Shown here: positions 27,350 through 37,121 of the stretch, piece by piece | How the letters are laid out: every line of letters begins with the position of its first letter | Position numbering within the stretch: position 1 is the stretch's first letter | DNA from: Moraxella osloensis | Lineage (GTDB): Bacteria; Pseudomonadota; Gammaproteobacteria; Pseudomonadales; Moraxellaceae | DNA length: 64,000 nt | Assembly (NCBI RefSeq): GCF_009867135.1 | Contig: NZ_CP047226.1 | Span: forward strand, 1,426,001-1,490,000 | Direction: 5' to 3' | Notes under the pieces: generated by a model | The model's input: only the letters and a program-made list of their open reading frames with translations | Told to the model about the DNA's origin: nothing | Database searches by the model: none | Made by a program: the position numbers and the translations under genes

Positions 27350-27660
27350 TTTTATACCTTTTGATAAACACTGATAAAGCTATCAGTTAATATTTTATGA
27401 ATTCATTATCACATGTGGCGCATTGTTAACTTGATAAAACAGTTTCATCCTCATGAGGTCAACTAAAACTTTGATTACACGGATGATGGTTAGCGATTAC
27501 CAATGGCTTGATTAAATGAAATCTAATTATTTGCGTAATGTTAAGTAAGTATTGTATACCCAATGAGTTTGCTATTATTAACTTAATTTAAATCAGTGTA
27601 TAATAGCACTACACTTTACTGTCAATCCTGTATTTTACTGTTGTTATCAATGGAGTCCTT
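27350..27660. other. Intergenic region pdxA / phasin-like gene
   Basis: 311 nt between divergent genes. A clear TATAAT at 27599-27604 sits 56 nt before the plus-strand ATG, without a good -35. I see no RNA gene or ORF in the rest. Confidence 0.45.
27599..27604 (+). promoter_or_regulatory. -10 element of the phasin-like gene
   Basis: A consensus TATAAT; the -35 region (about 27576-27581) is poor, so an activator may be needed. Confidence 0.4.
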
Positions 27661-28062
27661 ATGGCTACCTACGAACATATTAACCAAAAAGTTGAAAAAA
27701 TGTACCAGCAATCTGGAGATTTTTCAGTTCACGTACCACAAGTCATGCAGCGCCGCATCTATATGATGGCAAAACAAAACCCCCTCAACAATGCCAAAGA
27801 AATGAAAGAAATGGAACGTATGGTGACTGAAAAACCCATCGCATTTTTTGAATCTTGGACGCAAATGGCTTGGCAAGCGCTCGTTGCGCAGCAAAATATT
27901 GGGCAATTAATGTTTTCAAACTGTATGAAATTAAGCGTGGGTCAACCGATTTCATTGGAAAACTTCTTTTATGCTGTCAACCAAGAAGCGCTGCATGTGT
28001 TGGAAAAAGGCATGCACCCTATCTATAGCCGCGTGGCAGCCAATGCCAAACGTTTAAGCTAA
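27661..28062 (+). CDS. Phasin-like helical protein (uncertain)
   Basis: 133 residues, predicted almost all alpha-helical, with no signal peptide or membrane segment. The stretch ENFFYAVNQEALHVLEKGMHP and KPIAFFESWTQMAWQALVAQQN, with regularly spaced aromatic residues and glutamines, resembles phasins that coat polyhydroxyalkanoate granules, and several Moraxellaceae carry small proteins of this kind. No pha genes are nearby, so the call is tentative. GGAG lies 6 nt upstream of the ATG, and there is a promoter -10 and a terminator of its own, so it is a real single-gene unit, probably well expressed. Confidence 0.45.
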   Translation: MATYEHINQKVEKMYQQSGDFSVHVPQVMQRRIYMMAKQNPLNNAKEMKEMERMVTEKPIAFFESWTQMAWQALVAQQNIGQLMFSNCMKLSVGQPISLENFFYAVNQEALHVLEKGMHPIYSRVAANAKRLS

Positions 28063-28083
28063 GTTTTACTTTTTTTCAATCAC

Positions 28084-28112
28084 ACCCAATAATTTTTTAT
28101 TGGGTTTTTTTA
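28084..28112 (+). terminator. Terminator of the phasin-like gene
   Basis: ACCCAATAA (28084-28092) pairs with TTATTGGGT (28097-28105), then a T-run. Confidence 0.88.
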
Positions 28113-28140
28113 TTTTTATAGTTTTTTGATGTCAAAAAAC

Positions 28141-28216
28141 TGGTACGCCCAGCGGGACTTGAACCCACGTCGGTCGCTTAGGAGGCAACTGCTCTATCCA
28201 GTTAAGCTATAGGCGT
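28141..28216 (-). tRNA. tRNA-Arg (anticodon CCT)
   Basis: 76 nt including an encoded CCA (28141-28143). The acceptor stem ACGCCTA pairs with TGGGCGT, the anticodon stem GTTGC pairs with GCGAC around loop CTCCTAA, giving anticodon CCT that reads AGG, and the T-arm is GTGGG-TTCAAGT-CCCGC. All arms fold normally. It lies between the phasin-like gene and dnaE and shows no integrated element. Confidence 0.95.
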
Positions 28217-28323
28217 AAAGGGCTCTTATTTTATCATATTAAATCGTAAATGCTTAGCATCTGCTGATACTTTTTAGGTATTTTGTTGCTGATTTTGTAG
28301 GTTCGCAGTTTTGCAATTCATAG

Positions 28324-28329
28324 TATAAT
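28324..28329 (+). promoter_or_regulatory. -10 element upstream of dnaE
   Basis: A consensus TATAAT 35 nt before the dnaE ATG; the matching -35 is poor, so this is suggestive only. Confidence 0.4.
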
Positions 28330-28364
28330 AGTGGCCTAAAGACGAACCGCGATAAAGGCAATCC

Positions 28365-31300
28365 ATGGCATTTGTACACTTTGGCATTCACACCGAATTT
28401 TCTATCACTGACTCGATTGTACGCATCAAAGCGCTGGTCAAAGCTGCCAAAGCCGATAACCAATTGGCGCTTGCCATTAGCGATTTATCCAACCTGTATG
28501 CCACAGTCAAATTTTATAAAGCTTGCTTAGATGCCGGTATCAAGCCAATTATTGGCTCTGAAGTATGGCTTGAAAATGATAATACGACAGTAACGCTACT
28601 TGCCAGCAACCAAGTCGGCTACAAGAATTTGACCAACATCGTGTCGAAAGGTTTTGTCGATGGTCAAGTAATGGGCAAACCGATTATTCAGCGTGACTGG
28701 ATTTTTGAGCGCAGTGAAGGCGTGATTGTGCTGTTCACCGAAAAATCAGACGTCGGTCAAGCCATGTTATCAGGTCACCCAGAAAAAGCCGATAGCCTAC
28801 TACAACAATGGCAAACCACATTTGCCGATCGTGTCTATTTTGCCATTAAACGCACCCAGCGTGCCAACGAAGACCGTTTTATCGAGCAAGCCATTCGCAT
28901 GTCCAATGCCTTTGATGTGCCTATCATTGCCCATAATGACGTGCGTTTTTTGACAGAAGATGATTTTGAAGCGCATGAAGCACGGGTGTGTATCGCCAAT
29001 TCGCAAGTGCTTGCCGACCCCAATCGCCCGCGTGATTATTCCTCTGAACAGTATTTAAAAACCCAAGATCAGATGACTGCCCTGTTCAGTGACATGCCAG
29101 CGGTGATTGACAACACCTTGGATTTGGCAAAACGCTGTAACGTCATTATTCCTATGGGTCATCACGATTTACCCGAATTCCCCATTCCCGAAGGCGATAC
29201 CATTGAAACCTTTTTCCGACGCACCGCCCAAGAAGGTCTAGAAAAACGCCTTGAAAAACTCTACCCCATCGAAAAACGCGACGACAGCTGGGTAGAAAAA
29301 CGCAAGCCGTATGATGCGCGTTTGGAGTTTGAACTCACGACGATTTTGAATATGGGTTTCCCCGGTTATTTCTTAATCGTGATGGACTTTATCCGTTGGT
29401 CAAAAGCCAATGATGTCCCTGTAGGTCCTGGTCGTGGCTCAGGCGCGGGGTCATTAGTGGCGTATTCGCTCAATATCACTGACTTAGACCCGCTAGAATA
29501 TGACCTACTGTTTGAACGGTTTTTGAACCCTGAGCGGGTATCCATGCCAGACTTTGACGTCGATTTTTGTATCGAAGGTCGCGACCGCGTCATTGATTAT
29601 GTGGCGCAAAAATACGGACGAGAAGCGGTATCCCAAATCATCACCTTTGGTACGATGGCGGCAAAAGCGGTGGTGCGTGATGTCGCACGCGTTCAAGGTA
29701 AATCATATGGTCTTGCTGACAAAATCTCCAAACTCATCCCTAAAACCCCAGGCATTACGCTCGCTGAAGCGGTTGAAGCCGAACCACAGCTCAAAGATTT
29801 GCTTAACAATCCTGACAATATGGATTATGAAGATGCCAATGAGATTTGGGAAATGGCGGTACGGCTCGAAGGGATTACCCGCGGCGTTGGTAAACATGCA
29901 GGAGGCGTACTTATCGCGCCGACCAAAATCACTGATTATAGCGCAATCTATTGTGATGAAGAGGGTCATCCCGTCAGTCAGTTTGATAAAGACGATGTGG
30001 AAGCAGTTGGCTTGGTAAAATTTGACTTTTTGGGTCTACGAAACCTAACGGTGATTAATGCGGCAGTAAAAAATATCAATGCACGCCGCGCTAAAGAGCA
30101 ACAGCCACCGCTTGATCTTGAGACTTTGCCCTTAGACGATAAGCCCACCTATACGCTGCTACAAGATGCCCATACCACCGCTGTATTCCAGCTTGAAAGT
30201 ATCGGCATGAAAAAATATTTGGCCAAGCTTAAACCGACCAATATTGAAGACGTCATCGCTATGTGTGCGCTGTACCGCCCGGGTCCACTAGATGCCGGGA
30301 TGGTCGATATGTACATTGACCGTAAACACGGCCGCGAAGAGGTCATCTATGACCATGACCGACTTGAGCCGATATTGGAAAATACCTATGGGGTGATTGT
30401 CTATCAAGAACAGGTGATGCAAATCTCGCAAGCAATGGCAGGCTATAGTCTAGGCGGTGCCGATATGCTACGCCGCGCGATGGGTAAGAAAAAACCCGAA
30501 GAAATGGCAAAACAGCGCAGTATTTTTGTGGAAGGGGCAATTGATCAAGGCATCGATGATAAACTTGCAGGCGGCGTGTTTGATTTGATGGAAAAATTTG
30601 CCGGCTACGGGTTTAACAAATCACACTCAGCGGCATACGGCGTGTTAGCCTATCAAACCGCCTATTTAAAACACTACTACCCTGCCGAATTTATGGCGGC
30701 GGTCATCACCTCGGATATGAATAATACCGATGGCGTGGTGTTTTTTATCAATGATTGCCGCGAAAATTTTGGTTTAAAAGTAGAAAACCCCAGTGTTAAC
30801 CACTCCAATTGGGCATTTGTGCCGATTAACCCGACGACCATTGTGTATGGGTTAGGCGGTATCAAAGGCGTGGGTGAAGGTGCCGTAGAGTCTATCGTGG
30901 AAGCGCGAAACGCGGGCGGTGAGTTTACCGATTTGTATGATTTTTGCCGCCGTGTTGACACGCGAAAAGTCAATAAACGCACCCTTGAAGCATTGGTTAA
31001 AGCAGGCTGTTTTGATAGTTTTGCGCCAAAGTTACGACCTGATTTGCCTGCGGATGAAGCTTACCACATCCGTGGCGCGTTACTTGCCGAATTGCCAAAA
31101 GCGGTACAAGCAGCCGAGCAACAGCGCAGCAATGACAGCCTAGGGATGATTGATTTATTTAGCGATATACAAGAAGTCACTGCGCCACCCCCATTGCCCC
31201 GTGAGCCTGTTTGGACAGATGCTGAGCGCTTAAAAGGTGAAAAAGATACGCTAGGACTTTATCTCACCGGTCACCCGATTGATAGTTATCGCGATGAGTT

Positions 31301-31934
31301 AAAACGCTATACGCCAAAGACATTGGGCGATTTAAGCGAAACCAGTTATGGCGAAACCGTATTTTTTGCAGGCTTGATACTCGATGTCGCAAACTTTGGT
31401 AATCGCTCAGTGATTACCTTAGATGATGGCACAGGTCGTATCGAAGTGAGTTGTTATGCCGAGCGCTTTGCCCGCGTCAAAGACAAGCTTAAAGTGGAAA
31501 CCGTGGTTATCATCGACGGCGCTATTCGTGAACGCGATGGCACGTTTTATGCCAGCCTACAAGAGGTAATGACCTTAACCGATGCGCGCAAACGCTGGCT
31601 CAAAAAAATCAGCATCAAAATTGCAGGTCATGATATGGCATTGTTTGAACAAATACAGCAATTGTTAGCGACAGCCAATAACTCAACAATTCACTATCTA
31701 TCGCATCAGTTGAATCACCCGGCCGACAATGCCCAATTTGCGGACAATCAGCCCGCCAATGCATTGGCTCAATCGGGTCAGTTAGGGGTACCGATTAACC
31801 TATGTGTATATAATGACTATGCGATTGCCCATCTTAATATGCCAACGCATTGGCAAATTGTGCCGACAGAAGAGAATTTTGACAAACTCAAAAGCTTGGT
31901 CAATGAGGAAGATTTGCATTTACATTTTAGTTAG
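28365..31934 (+). CDS. dnaE: DNA polymerase III subunit alpha
   Basis: 1189 residues, the replicative polymerase. The N-terminal PHP domain starts FVHFGIHTEFS. GRGSGAGSLVAY (about 356-367) and the catalytic aspartates in PDFDVDFCIEGRD (about 396-408) belong to the palm, followed by GVGKHAGGV and the FNKSHSAAYG segment. An OB-fold lies near residues 990-1080 (VFFAGLILDVANFGNR). It extends DNA with the beta clamp and epsilon. The usual neighbours (lpxB, rnhB, accA) are absent; tRNA-Arg is upstream and an Hpt gene downstream. Confidence 0.97.
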   Translation: MAFVHFGIHTEFSITDSIVRIKALVKAAKADNQLALAISDLSNLYATVKFYKACLDAGIKPIIGSEVWLENDNTTVTLLASNQVGYKNLTNIVSKGFVDGQVMGKPIIQRDWIFERSEGVIVLFTEKSDVGQAMLSGHPEKADSLLQQWQTTFADRVYFAIKRTQRANEDRFIEQAIRMSNAFDVPIIAHNDVRFLTEDDFEAHEARVCIANSQVLADPNRPRDYSSEQYLKTQDQMTALFSDMPAVIDNTLDLAKRCNVIIPMGHHDLPEFPIPEGDTIETFFRRTAQEGLEKRLEKLYPIEKRDDSWVEKRKPYDARLEFELTTILNMGFPGYFLIVMDFIRWSKANDVPVGPGRGSGAGSLVAYSLNITDLDPLEYDLLFERFLNPERVSMPDFDVDFCIEGRDRVIDYVAQKYGREAVSQIITFGTMAAKAVVRDVARVQGKSYGLADKISKLIPKTPGITLAEAVEAEPQLKDLLNNPDNMDYEDANEIWEMAVRLEGITRGVGKHAGGVLIAPTKITDYSAIYCDEEGHPVSQFDKDDVEAVGLVKFDFLGLRNLTVINAAVKNINARRAKEQQPPLDLETLPLDDKPTYTLLQDAHTTAVFQLESIGMKKYLAKLKPTNIEDVIAMCALYRPGPLDAGMVDMYIDRKHGREEVIYDHDRLEPILENTYGVIVYQEQVMQISQAMAGYSLGGADMLRRAMGKKKPEEMAKQRSIFVEGAIDQGIDDKLAGGVFDLMEKFAGYGFNKSHSAAYGVLAYQTAYLKHYYPAEFMAAVITSDMNNTDGVVFFINDCRENFGLKVENPSVNHSNWAFVPINPTTIVYGLGGIKGVGEGAVESIVEARNAGGEFTDLYDFCRRVDTRKVNKRTLEALVKAGCFDSFAPKLRPDLPADEAYHIRGALLAELPKAVQAAEQQRSNDSLGMIDLFSDIQEVTAPPPLPREPVWTDAERLKGEKDTLGLYLTGHPIDSYRDELKRYTPKTLGDLSETSYGETVFFAGLILDVANFGNRSVITLDDGTGRIEVSCYAERFARVKDKLKVETVVIIDGAIRERDGTFYASLQEVMTLTDARKRWLKKISIKIAGHDMALFEQIQQLLATANNSTIHYLSHQLNHPADNAQFADNQPANALAQSGQLGVPINLCVYNDYAIAHLNMPTHWQIVPTEENFDKLKSLVNEEDLHLHFS

Positions 31935-32106
31935 TGTCTGATTTTGGTGAATTTGGCTGATGAACTCATCCTGCGATAAACGTTTGTCTCCCTTAAACTG
32001 ACTTTCATCAAAGTTTTGATAAAATTCAATGAGATATGGGCTAAAATAAGCCAATCAAATTTAATCAATGATGTTTTATTTAATGTCCCATCAACAGGAA
32101 ACTCAT

Positions 32107-32451
32107 ATGACTCAGCCATCCCATATCAGCCTACCCCAGTTTGAAGAATTAAGAGCGTTACTTGACGAAGATTTTGTCGATTTGATTCATACTTATATGC
32201 AAGATAGTTTACAACGTTTATCGGAAATGGAAACAGCTTATGCCAACTTAGACAACCGTTTGGGGTATAATGCAGCGCACGGCTTAAAAGGCGCTAGCTC
32301 TAACCTTGGCGCTACCGAGCTGACCGAACTTTGTTATAAACTGCAAGAAATCTGCCGCACGGGTCATATCCATCAACATGAACAATTGATTGAAGAAATC
32401 AAAGCGGAATGCCATGCAGTGAATGACCAAATACAATCGCTTATTGCGTAA
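32107..32451 (+). CDS. Hpt-domain phosphotransfer protein
   Basis: 114 residues, a single Hpt four-helix domain. The phospho-accepting histidine is His58 in NAAHGLKGASSNLGA, the standard Hpt signature. Such proteins relay phosphate between a hybrid kinase receiver and a response regulator. No kinase or regulator gene is within the window, so it is an orphan. The frame is open 13 codons earlier, but AGGAAA just upstream of the ATG at 32107 marks that start. Its partner cannot be named from sequence; GacS/BarA-type hybrid systems are one possibility. Confidence 0.85.
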   Translation: MTQPSHISLPQFEELRALLDEDFVDLIHTYMQDSLQRLSEMETAYANLDNRLGYNAAHGLKGASSNLGATELTELCYKLQEICRTGHIHQHEQLIEEIKAECHAVNDQIQSLIA

Positions 32452-32475
32452 CGACTGGCTAAAATTTGACAACCC

Positions 32476-33312
32476 ATGGTAACGACTGACACTAACGCTT
32501 CCCCGCAACCCTTCTCAACCCTTGCGGCATTTTTAGCCGGTATTCGCATTGTGATGGTAAATACCACCTTGCCTGCCAATATTGGCTCTGCCGCCCGTGC
32601 CATGCACACCATGGGACTAACGCAGCTCACGGTAGTGGCGCCCAAACTACCGATTGACGAAGATGCCTATGCCCATGCCGCAGGTGCCAAAGCAATTTTA
32701 GACGCTGTGACCATTTGTGACACCCTTGAGCAAGCCCTGCAAGATTGCCACTGGGTAATTGCTACCAGTAGTCGCCAACGCCATATTCCAAGACCCGTGT
32801 TATCGCCCCGACAAGCGGCTGAATTGATGGTCACTAATTTTCAAAACCTTGGCGATGTAATGATAGATTCTGCGCATCCTAATTGGCAACTTGCCATTGT
32901 GTTTGGTCGTGAAGATCGCGGTTTAACAAATGAAGAGCTGCAATTGGCTGACTACCATATTCAAATTCCTGCCAATGCTGAGTATGGGGTGTTAAATGTG
33001 GCGGCTGCGGTTCAAGTGATTGCCAGCGTTTTTTACGAAACTGCCGAATTATCATTGACGGCAAAAACAGCGGCTGAAAAATCCATTGATTTGACTTTTC
33101 GCCAGCAGTGGGATGAGCCGCCTATCTCAAATGAGCAGCGTTTACAGCTAGAAAATAGGCTGTTGACATTGCTGGAGAATTTAGATATTTACAATCCCGC
33201 CCAATCTAAAGTGATGCCTCAGCGTATTAATCGACTTCTTAGTAGGTTACAGCTTGATATCAAAGAATATCAGTTATTGCAAGCCACCATCGCAAAATTA
33301 CTCAAACAATAA
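32476..33312 (+). CDS. trmJ: tRNA (cytidine/uridine-32-2'-O)-methyltransferase TrmJ
   Basis: 278 residues of the SPOUT class. RIVMVNTTLPANIGSAARAM is the SpoU N-terminal motif, and FGREDRGLTNEEL with YGVLNVAAAVQVIAS forms the SAM-binding trefoil knot typical of TrmJ rather than TrmH. It methylates the ribose at position 32 of several tRNAs. The helical C-terminal part (from about 200) is the TrmJ dimer extension. It lies 24 nt after the Hpt gene without a clear Shine-Dalgarno. Its TAA stop sits within a 19-bp tandem duplication (33298-33335). Confidence 0.93.
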   Translation: MVTTDTNASPQPFSTLAAFLAGIRIVMVNTTLPANIGSAARAMHTMGLTQLTVVAPKLPIDEDAYAHAAGAKAILDAVTICDTLEQALQDCHWVIATSSRQRHIPRPVLSPRQAAELMVTNFQNLGDVMIDSAHPNWQLAIVFGREDRGLTNEELQLADYHIQIPANAEYGVLNVAAAVQVIASVFYETAELSLTAKTAAEKSIDLTFRQQWDEPPISNEQRLQLENRLLTLLENLDIYNPAQSKVMPQRINRLLSRLQLDIKEYQLLQATIAKLLKQ

Positions 33313-33335
33313 AGCATTACTCAAACGATAAATTA
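33298..33335. repeat. 19-bp tandem duplication across the trmJ stop
   Basis: TTACTCAAACAATAAAGCA is followed directly by TTACTCAAACGATAAATTA; the first copy contains the trmJ stop TAA (33310-33312). Confidence 0.8.
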
Positions 33336-33360
33336 TTAACCCGTTAAGCGCTCAAATTTT

Positions 33361-34509
33361 ATGTCTGCCACTGTTTTGCTTGCTGTTGTGTTTGTGCTGA
33401 GCTTAACGCTTGTCACTTGGCTACTCAATCAACTCCCCCAACGGATGATTGGGGGGTTTGATGCCAGCCATCGCCATTCCCCATTAGATGGTATCCGTGG
33501 CATTTTAGCGTTATCGGTGTTTACTCATCACTTTTTTAAAAATTATTTCTTTCAAACGACGGGGCGCTGGCAGTCACCCAATATTGATTTTTTTACCAAC
33601 TTGGGTAGTGTGCCGGTATCGCTATTTTTTTTAATCACCGGATATTTATTTTTTGGTAAGCTCAAACAGCCGCGGATGAATTGGCAATACCTTTATCGCT
33701 CTCGGCTGCAGCGCATTGTGCCGCTGTATTTATTTTTGGGCATTTGTATCGTCGCTATCTATTTCACCCAGCAACATCCGCCGTTACCCCTGTCTGAGTG
33801 GCAGCAATGGACGCTGCGCTGGCTAAGCTTTAACAATCAATCGCTTAAAGATTTTTACGCTTGGCCGCTGGTCGCAGGCGCGGCTTGGACGCTGCTTTAT
33901 GAGTGGGGTTTTTATTTTAGCTTACCGTTACTATTTTTATTGGTGCATCCCAAACAACTAAGCCATTGGCAAAATATCACGATGCTGATGATAAGTTTGC
34001 CTGTGTTGTATTACGTTTTCACACATACTATTATCAAGCTATATTGGTTATTTTTGTTGGCTTTTTTTGCGGTTTGGTTGGAAGATTTTTTTAAAAATTT
34101 ATTGGCAAAATTTCCTACACTTATTTCCATCGCTTTATGCCTACTCACCCTGTTTATTTTATTTGCAACATCGGCGTATTCTTATTGGCAAATGCTACTT
34201 TGTGGCTTACTGTTTTGTTTTATCGCCAACGGTTTTACGTATTTTGGCGTGTTATACCAACAAGGTCTAAAGGTTTTGGGTGAATTAAGTTATAGCTTGT
34301 ATCTGACCCATGGTTTGGTCATGTATGTATGGTTTAACTTATTACACTTGCATGACTTTAGCCAATCGATGACCGCTTATGTGTGGACGTACCCGCTGGT
34401 GTTGGTATTCGTTGTTATGTTTGCTGTTATAAGCTACAACTATATTGAAAAACCTTTGATGCATCGACCTAACTATCGCCGTGATGCGACAACAGTATTG
34501 CAATCATAG
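33361..34509 (+). CDS. Acyltransferase 3 family membrane protein (OafA/YrhL-like)
   Basis: 382 residues, about ten transmembrane segments. HRHSPLDGIRGILALSVFTHHFF is the acyltransferase-3 N-terminal signature (the D-G-I-R-G and the following His), and the middle RSRLQRIVPLY is typical too. These proteins move acyl groups onto surface sugars such as O-antigen, capsule or peptidoglycan. There is no SGNH domain and no glycan cluster nearby, so the acceptor is unknown. It may be co-transcribed with trmJ upstream and cysE downstream (gaps 48 and 72 nt). Its stop lies in a perfect 10-bp duplication (34501-34520). Confidence 0.85.
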   Translation: MSATVLLAVVFVLSLTLVTWLLNQLPQRMIGGFDASHRHSPLDGIRGILALSVFTHHFFKNYFFQTTGRWQSPNIDFFTNLGSVPVSLFFLITGYLFFGKLKQPRMNWQYLYRSRLQRIVPLYLFLGICIVAIYFTQQHPPLPLSEWQQWTLRWLSFNNQSLKDFYAWPLVAGAAWTLLYEWGFYFSLPLLFLLVHPKQLSHWQNITMLMISLPVLYYVFTHTIIKLYWLFLLAFFAVWLEDFFKNLLAKFPTLISIALCLLTLFILFATSAYSYWQMLLCGLLFCFIANGFTYFGVLYQQGLKVLGELSYSLYLTHGLVMYVWFNLLHLHDFSQSMTAYVWTYPLVLVFVVMFAVISYNYIEKPLMHRPNYRRDATTVLQS

Positions 34510-34581
34510 CCAATCATAGCTTAGTTTAATGAGTTCGTGATATCATAATCACTTAAAATTTTTATAAAATCGGTAGTCAGT

Positions 34582-35550
34582 ATGTTGTCCGTCATCCAAA
34601 ATTTATCCAAAAAAACCCAGACCATCAAAGCAGAATTACAAGAGGACATCCAAGCGGTGTTTGACCGTGACCCTGCGGCACGTAACACACTTGAAGTGCT
34701 GTTGACTTATCCTGGCGTCCATGCGCTATTGATTCACCGCGTCGCCCACAGTATGTGGCAACACAATAACAAAGGCTTGGCACGGTTTGTATCCTTTGGC
34801 AATCGATTTTTGACCGGGATTGAGATTCACCCTGCAGCAAAAATTGGGCGTCGATTCTTTATTGACCATGGCATGGGCGTGGTCATTGGTGAAACCGCTG
34901 AAATCGGTGATGATGTTACCTTGTATCATGGCGTCACGCTCGGTGGGGTATCATTAAATGAAGGCAAACGCCATCCCACCCTGGAAGATGGCGTGGTTGT
35001 CGGTGCAGGTGCCAAAGTATTAGGCGGCTTTACCGTGGGTAAATATGCCAAAATCGGCTCCAATGCTGTCGTTGTCAAAGAAGTGCCTGCCGGTGCGACC
35101 ATGGTAGGCGGTGCCGCGCGTCTGATTCATGATAAAGCCAAAGCGGAGCAAATGGGGCTTGATAGCTTGGCAAATAATGGGGTAACTCCAGCTGACGATT
35201 ATATCGAAAAAACCATCATCGAAAAAACAACCGATGCTGAGCAGATAAAATCGGTTGAGAAAACCTCTATTAATACTTCCGCTACCAATGAGGATGATTG
35301 CAATAAAATTAAGCTACAGCAAGCGGGCGTTTTTCATCAATATGGGATTGATCCTAATACTCAAGACCCTGTGGCAATGACTTTTATCAAAATGCTCGAG
35401 CACATTCGCCAGTCTGAAGCACGCCTTGATGAATTGCAAAGTGCGATGTGCAAATTGGATCCAAATTTCTGCAAAAAACACTATGCCAAACTTGATGTGC
35501 GTGATTTGGATGCCGTCGATCCGCAATTTTTTATGGAAGATGAATTGTAA
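34582..35550 (+). CDS. cysE: Serine O-acetyltransferase with long C-terminal extension
   Basis: 322 residues. The N-terminal helical part is followed by a left-handed beta helix with hexapeptide repeats and the catalytic loop [31 protein letters not shown] and [19 protein letters not shown] follow, as in CysE of the short EpsC type. It makes O-acetylserine from serine and acetyl-CoA, the first step of cysteine synthesis; the next enzyme, CysK, is encoded 15 kb away. From about residue 195 to the end an added region without hexapeptides ends in a coiled stretch ([19 protein letters not shown]). The CysE C-terminus normally binds CysK, so the extension may alter that contact. Confidence 0.92.
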   Translation: MLSVIQNLSKKTQTIKAELQEDIQAVFDRDPAARNTLEVLLTYPGVHALLIHRVAHSMWQHNNKGLARFVSFGNRFLTGIEIHPAAKIGRRFFIDHGMGVVIGETAEIGDDVTLYHGVTLGGVSLNEGKRHPTLEDGVVVGAGAKVLGGFTVGKYAKIGSNAVVVKEVPAGATMVGGAARLIHDKAKAEQMGLDSLANNGVTPADDYIEKTIIEKTTDAEQIKSVEKTSINTSATNEDDCNKIKLQQAGVFHQYGIDPNTQDPVAMTFIKMLEHIRQSEARLDELQSAMCKLDPNFCKKHYAKLDVRDLDAVDPQFFMEDEL

Positions 35551-35610
35551 AATAAATTCCATCCGATGATAAATATGAGATATTATTGGGTGACTGCTTA
35601 GGTGATTAGC

Positions 35611-37098
35611 TTAAAAAGACTGGGGCGTTGGCGTAGGTTTAAGTAAAAATTGGTTGCTTCGTTTGGTGGTTTGCAAATCCGCTAATACCTGATCTAGCCA
35701 ACTCGTTTCTGCACCCGTCAAAGTCACATCGGGTTTGACGCCTACGCCATCAATTTTCTCGCCTTTACTTGAGTAATAATGAGCGACTGTTAGCTTTACC
35801 GCTTCGCTGTCATTGATGGGTACAATGCTTTGGATAGAGCCTTTACCATAGCTGATTTCGCCATATACCTTGGCACGTTGGTTGTTTTGTAGCGCACTGG
35901 CTAATACTTCAGCCGCCGAAGCGGAATAACGATTTTGCAACACGACCAGCGGTAAGTCGGCAAATTGGGCTTTGCCGTGGGTGCGCATCACCTCTTGTAT
36001 GCCCTGCCGATTTTTAATTTCTACCACTACTTTATCATTCATAAATAAGCTTGCGATATCATTGGCAGCTGACAACACGCCACCTGGGTTATTGCGCAAA
36101 TCGAGTACCAGCACGCTAAACGGCTGATTTAATTTGGTGAGTGCCATTAAAAATTGCTGCTGGGTATTGTTTTGAAACACGGGGATTTGCACCACCGCAA
36201 CACCATTAATGATGTTGGTATTCATGGCTTGTTGTTGTACCAAGGTTCTTTGCACCACCACCAGATGTTTCCGACGGCCTTTATCGGAGACTAACAAGCG
36301 AGCCGTTGTCCCTGCGATGCCTGTCAGCAGCTGATCGACGTCTTGCGAGGTTCGCGTGTTGTCTAACTTATTATCATTAATTTGATGCAAATAATTGCCG
36401 CGCTGAATACCGGCTTTGGCGGCAGGCGAGTTGGGCAGCACATCATCAAACACCCAGCTATCTACATCGGCATGAAAACTCACACTCACGCCAATACTAC
36501 CAATATCGCCTTCGGTAAATAACCTTAAGTTTTCAAACGCGTTTGCATCCAGATATTCAGAATAAGGATCGAGCGCAGCTAAAGTGCCTGCCATCGCATT
36601 GGCAAAAAGCGATTCATCATCGACATTGGTCACATAGTTTTGACGGATGATATCAATCATTTTGACAAATTTTTCAACCGTGACGGGTGATACTGCCCCC
36701 AACGCCACTTGCTGGATTTGCCCAGAGGCTGGCGCGATGGGCTGAGTGGCGGGATTAGTCACCATAGGCGTGGTTGACGTAATATCCACTTCCCCGCCAT
36801 CATCAGCGCCATCATCCGTCAAATTGTCGTCATCAGCGCCATTAGGTATATTCACCACACTGATAGGTACGGCAGTAGGATTGACACCCGCAATCGCCTG
36901 AGTGATTGCAGGTGTTAATGCCGTTTTATTGGTTTTTGCCGAAACTGAGGCAGCAGATTTGACAGGTGGTTTGACAGGCGCACTGACAGTCGGTCGGCTA
37001 GCAGCATAACTCAATGAACCTATCCCCCACAATGCCAGCACGATAACATGTCTTTTGAAAGTAGGGTTAGATAGTGGTTTGAAACGCTGCGTTACCAT
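35611..37098 (-). CDS. ctpA: C-terminal processing peptidase (S41 family)
   Basis: 495 residues. An N-terminal signal ends around SLSYAA, followed by an Ala/Val/Thr-rich linker to about residue 125, the S41 N-terminal helix bundle, a PDZ domain (ILNDNKLDNTRTSQ area), then the protease core with the serine in RYSASAAEVLA (about 390) and the lysine in SYGKGSIQS (about 416), a Ser-Lys dyad. It cuts periplasmic substrates near their C-termini. It follows gpmI by 23 nt on the same strand, the common gpmI-(envC)-ctpA arrangement, with envC missing. Confidence 0.93.
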   Translation of the reverse strand: MVTQRFKPLSNPTFKRHVIVLALWGIGSLSYAASRPTVSAPVKPPVKSAASVSAKTNKTALTPAITQAIAGVNPTAVPISVVNIPNGADDDNLTDDGADDGGEVDITSTTPMVTNPATQPIAPASGQIQQVALGAVSPVTVEKFVKMIDIIRQNYVTNVDDESLFANAMAGTLAALDPYSEYLDANAFENLRLFTEGDIGSIGVSVSFHADVDSWVFDDVLPNSPAAKAGIQRGNYLHQINDNKLDNTRTSQDVDQLLTGIAGTTARLLVSDKGRRKHLVVVQRTLVQQQAMNTNIINGVAVVQIPVFQNNTQQQFLMALTKLNQPFSVLVLDLRNNPGGVLSAANDIASLFMNDKVVVEIKNRQGIQEVMRTHGKAQFADLPLVVLQNRYSASAAEVLASALQNNQRAKVYGEISYGKGSIQSIVPINDSEAVKLTVAHYYSSKGEKIDGVGVKPDVTLTGAETSWLDQVLADLQTTKRSNQFLLKPTPTPQSF

Positions 37099-37121
37099 AC
37101 GATAATTGCACCCATTAACTG

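Noticed and set aside
28141..28216. Integration site for a mobile element at tRNA-Arg
   Set aside because: No integrase gene and no repeat of the tRNA 3' end nearby.
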